This document shows, piece after piece, positions 36,714-49,010 of a DNA stretch of 64,000 bases. The stretch comes from Paraspadella gotoi. Lineage: Eukaryota; Chaetognatha. The stretch's first letter is position 1; the number at the start of each line of letters is the position of its first letter. Location: positions 875,601 through 939,600 of the forward strand of contig CM119267.1 of assembly GCA_051294375.1 (NCBI GenBank), written 5' to 3'. A program made the translations under genes and the position numbers. The notes beneath the pieces were generated by a model. That model did no database searches and was not told where the DNA came from. It saw only the letters and a list, made by a program, of their open reading frames with translations.

Positions 36714-39700
36714 TCACGAGACTTTCATCAATGTCCCCAAGTAAAACGCCAAAAAGACGTTGCAAACGACACTGACGACGACGAAGACTTTGACGAAAAG
36801 GCCGCCGCCGCTGCTGCCTTCGACGCCGCGGCTCCGCTTTCCTACTCCGCCGCGGCGTCGTTTCATCGCTGAGACATCGGCGAGACAAATATTTTCCGAG
36901 TCCGAGTCGTCTGTGAAGGTGTCGTCGAAAGGAGGAGGAGGAGGAGGAGCAGGGGGAACGCCTAGGTGAATTAAATATGAGTTAATATTTATGAAAATTG
37001 AAAAAACCAATATAAAAATTATCCAATATCTTATCATTCAATAAATAAACTTTAGTATTTTAAACGATTTATAGATAATTCGTTAGAGTTCATAATTCTT
37101 TATAAATCTTTCGAAGGTGAAATCATTGATCGGCCTCATCCCCACCACTACAGTAATTAAAATAATATTTCAATACTTAAATTACTTTTAAATCGTTAAT
37201 AAAATAAATTATATTCCCCCTCTAACCTCGTAACGACTTAGCACCGCTCCATCGGCCGAGAAAAGACCGCGCGGCGTGCTGCTTCGACGGCAGCGGAGGC
37301 TGAGGCGACGCGTTCAGTCGCGGCGGCCAATCGCGATCCGTGGATGAAGTGTTGTCGGATCCACGCGGCGTCGCTCCTTTGCCGACCGACGCCGTCGGAA
37401 AAAGACCGACGCCGGTGGGCATCGCGAAACGAGAGGGGGCGCTGACTGTGGAGAGGGCGTCGTCGACGCCGACAGAAAAAATTCCGGGGCCGGAAAGGGA
37501 CCCGAGAAGGGGGGTACGTGAATCGGGCGCTGGAGGAGAAGCTCCGTCGCGGCGCTGCAGGGCGGCGGCGGAGAGAACGCCGCGGGAGCCGAAAAGGGCG
37601 GAAGGAAGAGCGGAGGAGGAAGAGGAGACGGCGGTGAATCTAGAGGGGGGGGGAGAATGGATAAAATTTATCACTTATCTATTACTTCTTTCTCACTTAA
37701 CATTATTAAAGATCACTAACGTCTATAGTTCTACTTATATAGCGACCAACGCCTAACTCTTTTCTTCAATACCACCTTTAACCAACCCAACAACTCCCAT
37801 AACTCTCTTATCATCTTATCATCATCACCTCGCTGGAGAGATGATAGTCTTCGTCTTCCTAGAAGTCATCGAACTTCCGCTCGAGGAAATGGAACTGTTG
37901 AGTCCAACGTTTCCCCAGATGGAGGAGAGAGAAAGAAAAGCCGCTGGTGGGGCTGCGGCTGCCGCTGCGCCGCCGCCCACGTCGCCGCGATTCTTCTTCG
38001 GCGTCAGGCCCGTACTCAACGTCATCCCCGCCAAGTCGCCCGTCCGCAGTTCGACGCCCTCGCCGAGGATGGAGCCGGTCGGGGTCGGCGGCCGAGACGA
38101 GGAAGGGGGCGTGGAGGTTGGGAAGACGGCGCCGTCGAAAGAAGGCGGCGCCGGAGGAGGCGACGCCGAATCGAAGACGGAAGGACGAAGAGGTTGAGCG
38201 GCGGAGGGAGAAGTTGTTTCGGGGGATGAGGCTGGAATAAAGAATTTTTTTAAAACAAATATAAAAATAAATACATTTTAACGTAGCAATTAGTATATAA
38301 TTACAAATATAAACCAAACCAAGTTTTCAAGAGAATCCAACGTACATTATACTCTAAAAATAAAACATATCATCACAGAGGAATGAAACCCGGAAGAGAA
38401 AGATTAGGAAGAGGATTCCGGAAGAGGAAGAAGATTCTGGAACGATTTCGAACGGGATTTTGGAAGCCAAATCCAGAAAAGGAACAATACTTTCCGGAAG
38501 AGGAAAGAAGAAGGAAGAGGAGGATTCCGGAAGAGGAATCTGGCTTCGTCCACTTGCCATTATAAATAGCCTCTGTTTCTGCTTTGATTCACTCTGTCTG
38601 AAAATTGACACCGTCTTCTCTTGTCTATTTTCTAATAAAATTCCACCTTGATTTCATATCGAATCCCTGTCTTCTTACATAATTGGGTGACAGGAGTGGA
38701 CTCGACTCACCACGTCTCCAAGAAGCCTTACCACAACGCCACCAGCTACCCAAAAGAAGATGGACAACACTTCTGCCCCTACCATCCCTCCAGCTAAACC
38801 AGGATGGAACTTATTTCAAAGGAAAAAAGGGGCCAGCACGGAGACGGTACCAGTGTCCAAGACAAATTGGAGTTCCTCACTTCAAGTGGATGGAGCTCTT
38901 CTGGATCACTGCCAATTGGAAAATAATCAGGCAGAAATAACACGCCAAATCTTAAAATATTGTAATGATGTCAACCAACAAACAAAAAGAACTCGCCATC
39001 CTGGGCCAAAAAGTCTTGGAAAGCAAAAAAAACTTTGGCTCCAAAATGGATGATCTTCAAAGCATGATGCAAATCATGGTGACTCAAATCAGCGGCCAAA
39101 CATTGGACAAAAATCCTTGCCAATGAAGAACAAAAAGACGAAATTCCTAATGAAAAAAAACTGTTGGAAAATAATAAGCGTGAAAAACTCTATTACCCTT
39201 GGTTAAACACCCCATCCAACTGGAAAAAAGAAGGCCTGATGAATCTCCAGAAGATTTCCTTAGAAGCTTCTATGAGGCCTTCAAGGATTCTCCAACTCCC
39301 CCAGCGGAAATTGAATTGATCAACAACTACGCGCCCTACTTGCCCGAGACAAAATCGCCAGCAGATTTGTTATTCCCATCAACCAATCCAGATGGCTGGG
39401 ACTCTGCACACTCCTTGAAGGATCTTCGGTCAGCATAACTGAGGCTCTGGCTGAAGCAAAAATTGAAGTCAACCCTCATGTGCACGCCAAGTATGGCATT
39501 GCCCTTGTCAATGCTGCCAGGGAAAATTTTGAGACTGTTAGAGAAAAGGACAGAGCCTCAGTCCCTGATTATGTGGCCCAAATGCTTGTTGAAGCCCTCG
39601 AGCCCTATGTCCCAGGGATAACATCAGAAACCCTGGAATGGACACAGATGCTGGAGAAAGGGGAGCTCCAACAACTTGGCAGAGTAATTGAGTACAAACT

Positions 39701-42700
39701 CCGGGGTTACCTCAAGAAAAGCTCAAACAACACCATCAGAAGAGTTGCAGAGGCTGAGGACAAGCAGGAAAAACCAATAAACACCCAGATGAGAAGAATG
39801 TTGCTGATCAGGATCCAACCTCCAACGCCATGGCCTTCTATCAGGGCTCAATGTTCCAAAACTCAAAAACATGAAAGAAGATCTTATGGAACTAAATAAT
39901 GTTGTCAAGGCAAATTGGCGCATCAAATACAACCACAAAGAACGGCGAGAACGCTCTAGTTCCAAGAGCCATACAAAACAAGGAATCCAATGAAAGCTAC
40001 CGAAGCAAAAGTGAAAAAGAAAACAACCAAAAAGAAAAAAAGGGTGAGAGAAGCCCCATGTTTGGACATAAGCGAACATCGTGGATTTGTCTAACAAAGT
40101 TTATTTTGACTCTGAAGATAAAATTAATTCAAATAAAAACTATCTGCTGTACAACCGTACTCCCAATAAAAAATAAAAACAAATAATAATCAACAATTGC
40201 AACTACAGGAGACTTATCAAACTTTAGGAAAGAAAATCATGGAAAACGACACCAAAAATGTTGACAATGACAACAGAGACAAGTTAGAATTCTTGCTGAA
40301 ACAGCAAACAAACTCAGAGGTAAATCTACTGCCTCGAGAATGTTCAAACTATTTAAACCTCTAAAAGCCATGGAACTTGCCCTTGCCAACAAACACTTGC
40401 ATAAGCTGGGCTGGAAAGAATGGAGCCAGACTGACAGCCATGGAAAAAGGGCCATCTTAACAAGATCAAAAGCCTGTGCCAAGCTGGTTAGAAGGGCCTA
40501 CAGAGAGGCACAACAATCCGCTCCTGAGACTGGATCAGACTTCAGCACGAGCCAATCCCAGTTGCCCAACCCTTCTAAGCCTTTGGATCATGCAACAAGC
40601 AGACTAACAGGCCTAACCCAATCAGACGTGGAGACAGGCTAGGCTGAGGAAACTTCGCCCCATAGGAAGCATTAACACCCAACCTACTGTATCATAGCAG
40701 GGGACACAACGCGAGTCGCTTCACCAGGCAACCATAAGACGTGTGGAGCTTGAATGCCACCAGCCGGAAACATTCCTTATGCCACTGACTGCCAGGAGAC
40801 TAACAAGGATGAAAAGGAGATGCCAGGCCTTCCCGACCAAGTGAGCAACATCATCTTGACCCTCGAGGGGCCAGAGCCCAGAGATGACACAAATAAGGCA
40901 TGCCATACTGGTAAAAACAGCTACATACCAGCAGTGATTGCAGGCGCGCCGCCAAGCTGCCTCTATGACACCGGCGCCTCTATAAACACAGTGCCAAGAA
41001 AATTTGTAGAAAGATGGGCCCTGTCTGACAAGGTCTACCACGGCCCACCACTGCGACTCTCTACAGCTACAGGGACCATCACCTTAACAGAAAGGATCAA
41101 CCTGCGAATCATGTTTCAAAAGTGGGTACTCCGGACAGTCTTTTATGTCTCGGCTGATGAAAATGACCAAGATATTATCATTGGTACTGCCATCACAAAC
41201 CCGGGTCCCCCTGAGCAACTGTGGGTAGTACAATCCTCAAATCAAAGAAATGACCTCCAAGTTGCATCAATTGGAAACAAACCCATTACTCACCTCTTCA
41301 GGGACAAACACGAAGCCCTGAAAGCTGCAAGATGGCTAGCACGTGGAAATGTTGATGAACAGACTACCCTGCCTCTACACACCCAACGCGATAGTGAAGG
41401 AAAAACAATAATCACAGCCAGCAGACCATACTGGAAGACACTTGCAGGGTCAAGATGGGTCTTGGAATCAAAAGACGGCTCTGAGATGTACATCGCGGAT
41501 GGTGATCAACTCAGAGAAGGGATGGAGATTGATGCAGAACCTGGCCCATGGGGCTTGGCACGCCCCGTCATTACAAATGATGCCAAGAGTGAACTTGGTC
41601 TTGAGACAGACTCCACAGTTGAACCTATTCAAGCCGACATGACTGGAAAGAAGCCCCTTCTGAGAAAGATCAGAAAGGATAATATTCCTGCAACCACCAT
41701 AGTCCACCACAAACCCACTGAGGAGGAGCTCAAAGCAGTCGAGGAAGCCCGCCAAAAAAGAAGACAAAAGCACGACAATCGCGGCAAAGAGGCCTTCCTG
41801 AAACCATTCAAAGACATGACCCCAGCCTCAAGGACAAAGCACCACTAGTATGGGAAGTGGTGTGGGAATATCGAGACGTCTTTGGAGAAACCATAAATGA
41901 CTGCAAAGAGGGCTTTCTCAACTACAAGGTGGATTTGGGTTACACAGAAGAAGATCTCCCAAAGCCAAGGTTTGTGAACCAAGGCCCAGTCAAAAAGGCA
42001 GCATTAAAAAGGTACCTGGAAGTGTATGAGAAAGCAGGCATCGTGTCTAGGACAAGGAATGAAGCATACTCTAATGCCTTCCTCATCAAAAAGCCCGGAC
42101 ACATAGCCAATGGCCAAGATGAGATGAATGATGAAACTTTTGCAAAACAATGGCGCCTCATTTGCGATCTCTCATCAGTCAACAACAACATTTCTACTTA
42201 TGCCACAGAGCCTCAGACGATCACATCTATCCTGGAACAATACAAGCCCCATGAGCTGCAGTGCTCTGTAGACATTCTAGCCTGCTTCCACCAAGTCAAC
42301 TTAACTGACAGATGCAAACCAGTCACAACCTTTGCAGGAGCTGGCCACAACTGGTGGATGAATAAGCTACCAATGGGAGGGGTTAATAGCGTAAACGTCC
42401 TGCAAGCCATCCTGGATGAGATCTTCAAGGATTTGGGCACAGACATCAAAAGCTTCTTGGTATATGTCGACGACCTCATCCTCACAGCAAAATCGCCAGA
42501 AGACATGGCTGAGAGGCTTCGTGAACTACTGCAAAGATGCAGAGATGAAAATGTAGTCCTTAAGTGGACGAAGAGCGTCTTACTGCGCAAAGAGGACATC
42601 AAGATATTGGGGTTTAGCATATCTAAGAACAAACTCATGCCACAAAAGGAAAAGCTGGAAGCAGTGGAGGTAAAGCTCAAAAACATCAAGACCCAGAAAG

Positions 42701-45700
42701 AGCTCAGGGCAATTCAATGTGCCTGGCCTCGCCTCAACTTACTACAGATGTTTTTTACTCACCCGCTTCTCCTACATGGCCTAACCCCTACATGCACTTG
42801 ACCCTTCTGGACAAAAAGGACTTTCAAGCTCACCAATAAACATCTGCAGATCTGCTACAGAACCTAGTGGAAAAGAAATCAAGACCTCCGCCTGGACTAA
42901 ACTTCCTAAATGATGCCTGCGAATCAAAAAAAATGGCCACCTATCGCATTTATGCCAGATGCAAAGTACAAGCGCTATGGGTGGGCTGATCACCGCCACT
43001 GCAGATGGCATTGAATACCCCGCTAATCTTTCCATTCGAAAGTCTTTTCCAGAGGAGAGTACAGGATCAAGCACATCAACATTCTGGAAACCCTAGGCCT
43101 TCAACATGATGGTTAGGAAATTCAAGGGCTACATGTGCGCGGCAGGAGAGTCACCTTGTCACAGAATTCTCAATACTTTAAGAGAGTGTGATGGATCTCC
43201 AGCATGACAAACAGCAGCTTCTCCCTACAAATGTTCCTTCAGCATGGGGATTACTGAGATACGCCAGGAGTGTCAACCCAAGGAGGGTAATCCTTGTCAG
43301 AAGCCAGGACAACCCTGCCGACTTTCTCACACGGTTTCACAGACCAAGGCCAGGTCACTCCATTAGACACGCCCTTCTTCCCTAGCCGCGATTTTGATGT
43401 CAATGGCCAATATGAGGCGAGGCTTTGCAGGAAAATCCGGTTAGAAGGTTATGGTGCTTCCAGGATTCATCTCGACTGATCACTGGACACCGCTCCCACT
43501 CTGGCTCTCAATGGCGCCAAACTCTCCAGGAAGATACCAAAGCATTATTCTTAGAGCAAAATTCTTTGAATTTGTCTGTGCATCGGGCAAAGTTTCAATC
43601 AAAAAAAAAAGGACAACATTGCGGCGAAACTCTATGGAAGGGCCAAAGACCAAAGATGCCGACACCTTTGTATCAGACAATATTCGGCAAAGGACTGGCG
43701 AGCCTGGCCACCTGAGCTGGAACTCCTCAGTGAGATGACAGGAGTCAAAATTGTCATGATGGATGAGGATTCCCACACAGGGCCGGCTGCAAGTTTGAAT
43801 GAAAGAGTATATGGCGCCAACACATACAACAGACAAATGAAAATCTTCAGGACGCATTACAGGTCAAGTGAGGCCTCATCAGCGACCAACTCCAGCAACG
43901 CCCACTCCATACTGGTGCCATCAAGTGACGGATTTGAGGTAGCCACCCTCAGGCAACCTGGAAAGACGAGGAGGCCAAAACGGCTACAAGTCAATACCCA
44001 CCATGCTGGACGCTCTTCCAGAGACCTCGTAAACATCCAGGTGGAAACAGAAACCCAAGCCCACGCGCCGCCCCTGTGCCAGCAATTAAAAAGTGGCGAC
44101 CACTGTACAAATTGTCAAGACATCAGATCCAAAATGGGCAGGAGGGCGATTGGTCGATAGCACCCCTTGAAGCCGCACATTGATGCAAACTGAGGATGAG
44201 ATCATGGAGGAAGTCTCTAGTCCCCAGAGAGCGAGGATCGCAAAGAGAAGTCCCTATGGCTTCAGCAACAAAAATCAAGTCCCTGGCAACGCTGAAGATT
44301 GGAGACCATCCACTCTGGTGACCTGATGCTCTGAGCAAGGGCGGCGACCGCGAAGGGTGCAAAAAGAAAGAAACTGGAAAGAGAAAATGCCAAAAGAGGG
44401 CGAGAACATTGACCGAGAGGTACCTCTCCAACAGCTTTGCCGACCTTGATGTCACCGAAAATTGGGATCCTAATCATCCAAGGGTCTATAAGCAGAGACA
44501 CCCACAAGGAAAATTCGTTAGTCCCACCAAACCCGTGCCTGAACAGATCACAAACGCGGATCCACAGGCCACTTTGCGGCACCCATGGTAGAGATAGGAC
44601 GGCCTTCATAAACAGCCCAAACATTCTCTGCCTCCAGGATTATCTACCGCTTGCAGCAACAAAGTGCGTTTCAGGAAATGTTGAAAAACTGGTTTGCAAA
44701 ATCAACTGCATGGACAAAGAAAGATACAATGAAAACCCCGTCAGCGCCCAACCTTGCAGTTTGCTCCCTCGGGGCAATCCTCAGCATTGACGTGATGCAT
44801 TCTGCCCCCCGCATCGGCGATTCCACATTATGCCACTAGTTGCATCTGACAATGCATCTGCCTATACAGGTGGGACAATACCGACTACGCCGGAGCTTGA
44901 TGCCAGCATCAATTGTTAAAAGCTCTCGATGAAAAAGTTTTTCTACTACAGTGCGGCCACCTTGAAGTTAGTCAACTTTGATGTGCCACCCAACTCAATG
45001 GGCGCAGCAATGACTTTCGATCCTCAACCTGCTCTAGACACGGTCGGTAGACGTGTATTGGTTAGGACGGAAAAAAGATATAGTAACAAGGGCTTGAAGA
45101 GAGACATTTGGGGCGAATTCCGACAAGCCCTGCGCCCAAGGCCGTTGAAGATCAACCAAAAAGTGGCCTTGAACATTGCCACCAACCTAATGCTTCTCCT
45201 TTAATGCCACTCCGGATTATTGGATGGAAGACAGACATTGTCGCCACATGAGATACAATTTTCGGCACACAGACCCAGAAATCATCGAAAAGTGCAGAAT
45301 GATTCACTAAGAGAGATCTCATCGACTTTATTCGTCAGAGAGCTGACAGACAAGAGAAAGCCCAAACAAAACTAATCCTGAACAAAAAGAAACAAGCTCT
45401 ATCGCCAATCAACCAGAACAGAATCCTTACAGACGACCACAGGAAATCAAGGTTGGAGACCTGTGTGCTCACCAGGCGATGACCTCATCTATAACAGGCG
45501 CCGCCACAACCAACGGAAATAAGGTCAAACGGATTACTCTGGTCCCCACAGAGTTATTGAAAAGAACGGAATCATTACATCGTCTCTGTCGTTGGTAAAA
45601 ATATGAGATATCATAGACGCCCGCCCTAAAACTGCATACAGGCCAAGTGGGGCACCTAAGCCAGCAACGCCGTGAAAGAAACTGTAGATAAAATTGTTAG

Positions 45701-48030
45701 CTTAATTAGATAAACATGCAAAAAAAAAAAAAAACATTTGTGAAATTCAGATAAATCAGCAACGACACAAAGAAAACAAAAAAACATCGCGACCAAGACA
45801 ACAACACGAACAACAACAAACAGCTCATATCCCCATCCAACTCCGTGGCTACCGACTGACCACGCGTGCGCCGTCTCGTCTGAGGAGGGGGACGCATCAC
45901 AGATGAATAAAACGCGAACCAGAGAAAAGGATAAATTAAGGAAGAGGATTCCGGAAGAGGAAGAAGATTCTGGAATGATTTCGAAACGGAATTTTTGCGA
46001 AGCCAAATCCAGAAAAAGGAACAATAGTATTCCGGAAGAGGAAAAGAAAGGTTCCAGAAGAGGAAGAGGAGGATTCCGGAAGAGGAAACTGGCCTTCGTC
46101 ACTTGCCCATTATAAATAGCCTCTGTTTTCTGCTCTTTGATTCACTGTCCAAAAATTGACACCGTCTTCTCTTGTCTTTTTTCTGATAAATAAAATTTCC
46201 ACTTTGATTTCATAATTGAAATCCCCTGGTCTCTTTACTTAAATGTTATGATAGCCATAGCCGATCTGAAAAATTTAAATGGCTAATGTATACAGCGTTA
46301 AAAGTAATCTATCATGACCATTAGATATATGGTATTAAAAAATATTTTTTGTTTCAAAAATGCTTTCTTCTGAGGCGGTACTCGCCCTAATTAAAAAATA
46401 ATATATTACTATATAGATGAAAAAAATATTTTTTTTTTAAATCTTAAAGACATTTTTTTTTGCATGGATTCTTATAGAGCATAAAAAAGTTACAGAACAA
46501 GAAAATATAAATTACCCAGCTTTTAAAAATTCCTTAGTTTTTCCTAAAGTGAAAATATATAAAAAACTGAAAAAAATCAATTCTCCAAAATTGATTTTTT
46601 GCATTGATGATGATGATTTTTTACAGTTTTTCTATTTTTGGTACACTTATCATAAAATATTTATTAAAAAAGCAATCAATAACTTCTTTTTGTCTGTAGA
46701 CAACTTTTTTATGGAGCTATTCTGAATTTTTCTCGGTCTTAAAATTTTAAAAATTCAAAAAAAATTTTTGGGCCTTTTCCTATCTTAAATAAATATTAAA
46801 AAAAATTAATTACTAGCGCGGTATAGAGCCACATTTAAGAAATTTTTTGTCCATTGAAAAGTATTCTTAAAAAAATGTTCTAAAATATTTCGTTTAAGAA
46901 TGTACTCTCTTAAATGTTTTTGACTCACCCCAAGATTTTGAGTGCCCGGCTCCCCACTTAATGAGGAAAATAAACAACCAATATCTATTCGGTGACTCTC
47001 GAGCCAAAAAAACTACTACGCAATGTCGACCGATGGGTGTAATTTAATTGTTGTCACTTGCTTCAACATAGTCACGCCTAGCGTAATTAATGTTCCTGGG
47101 GAAAATGCCGATTGGGTCATACGTGCATAACAACAACAAACAAAAATGTAAAGTTTGATAAACTCGCGTCCAACAAAGTCACCGGAATTAAAATTAAATT
47201 CCAAGTTGGGCGACAATCTAGTATGTCGCCGAAAAATTTTAATTTTCCCTCTCGCATTTTTCCATTCCCCACTAACCCCCCCTCCTATCTTTCCTCTTCC
47301 TCTCTCCCCCCCTTTCTTTCTTTCCTTAGAATTCAGAGCGCGAAAAACACGCAATCCATTCAAAATAATTAAAATTCAGGGAAAAAAAGAATGTGCTTGA
47401 GGGGAATTGAATTATTTCCTTTTGCTCTTTCCTTTTTTTTTTTTTCTCTTTTTTTGTTCCCTTTTTTTTATTTTCTTTTTCCCTTTTTCTTTCTTTCCTT
47501 TTTCTTTTTTTTTTTTTATCTTTTCCCTGTCTCATTTTGTCTCCTGTTTGTCATTTCCTTTCTAATCTTTTCTTTTTCCTTTTATTCCCTAGATTTCGGT
47601 CTTTTTTTTCTTTCTAATTATCCTTTGTTAAACCCTTCTTAGTCTCATTTTTTCCTATTCTTCCCCTCGATTTTTTTTTTTTTTCACCACAATATTTATA
47701 AAATTTAATTAATAATATCGAGGGCTCTTCTTTTTTCCCGCTTTTTCAGTGATATTGGGAACACGATACAAAAACTGAGTTGGGTAGAATTAAGCTTTCT
47801 TTTTTCCTGTTTATTATGGTAAGGCTTCCCTTCCCATTAAAATATCGATACATAAAAAAACAATAATATTATTTTGTCATCGATTGCTTTTAGTATTTTG
47901 ACCTCTTCTTTCTCTCTCTCTCTCTCTCTCTTTCTTTTCTCTGCCCCCCCTCCCTCTACTCTTCTCTCCTCTCTGCCCCCTCTCTCCTCTCTCTCTCCCC
48001 TCTCTCTCTCTCTCTCCTCTCCCCTCTCTC

Positions 48031-48062
<32 letters not shown>

Positions 48063-48075
48063 TCTCCCTCTCCTC

Positions 48076-48125
<50 letters not shown>

Positions 48126-48972
48126 CTCTCTTTCTCTCCTCTTCTCTCTCTCTTCTCTTTTCCATGCTTCTCCGCCAAAAAACCCAGACAAAATTTGCTA
48201 TGGATGGCAAAACCATTTGCACAATTCATTGCTTTTCCCACGACCCACGCGAAAAGCAGTGTCGACTCTCCACCTTTTTTTCTTTCACCCGGGAAAATTT
48301 TAGATTGCCATTTTCTTTCTGTAAGTTATTTATTTATGTATATAAACATGTCGTCAACATGGGTAAAGAACAATGGCTTTAAATAATCTAGAAAAATTCA
48401 ATTAAAAATATTTAGAAAATAAATTTTATTTTTATTTTTTTAACCCAGGATAGATTTTCTAAGTCGCCGGACTGGCAGACTTCCTTCCTTCAGATGTGAT
48501 TGTCTCTCAGAAGTATTCCAAAGACTCGCGAAGCAATAAAGACTCACAATTCACATCGTCAAAACACATTGTAAAAAAACCGTTAAACAAAATGTATATC
48601 GTTATTCAATAAAATCTTACAAGTCGAGAGCACGACGATAAATTTTCCATCGCATTTTAATCATGAGGATACGCGATCGTTAATTTTAATTTATATTAAT
48701 AAATCTTTTATAACAGTTGCTAATCGATTTATCGAACTTACGGAGACGCTGTCCGATGCAATTTGAAAAAAATCGGAAGCGAAAAACGATCACACGAATA
48801 ACTGCCACATAACGAGATATACGTCTGACACGACACGTTCTCATGAGAGGAAGTTCGCGACGAAAAAATTTTCGACTTTCTTTTTGAGTTTGAAAAGAAA
48901 AGGTTTTTTAAAAAAAGGAAAGAATAAAAATTCCAACAAAAAGGAGAATAAAAACTCTCTTCTCTCCCTCTC

Positions 48973-49010
<38 letters not shown>

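Larger units (their letters stand above)
38366..46245 (+). mobile_element. LTR retrotransposon 1 (Ty3/gypsy-like gene order), degenerate, antisense in TMEM201 intron 2
   Basis: Flanked by related LTRs (38366-38680 and about 45840-46245) with shared gaagaggattccggaagagg repeats, a TATAAATAGCC promoter-like box and a downstream AATAAA. Internal order: gag-like, protease (YDTGAS), reverse transcriptase (YVDDLIL), RNase H, integrase. RT before IN with a DTGA protease fits Ty3/gypsy-type LTR elements. Many frameshifts and stops, so it is not autonomous as assembled. Confidence 0.85.

Noticed and set aside
37340-37756. 138-codon plus-strand frame
   Set aside because: Antisense to TMEM201 exon 4; no family match.
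47877-48241. Arg-Glu repeat proteins on the minus strand (also at 1740, 5170, 49000, 57600)
   Set aside because: Pure translation of GA/CT microsatellites.
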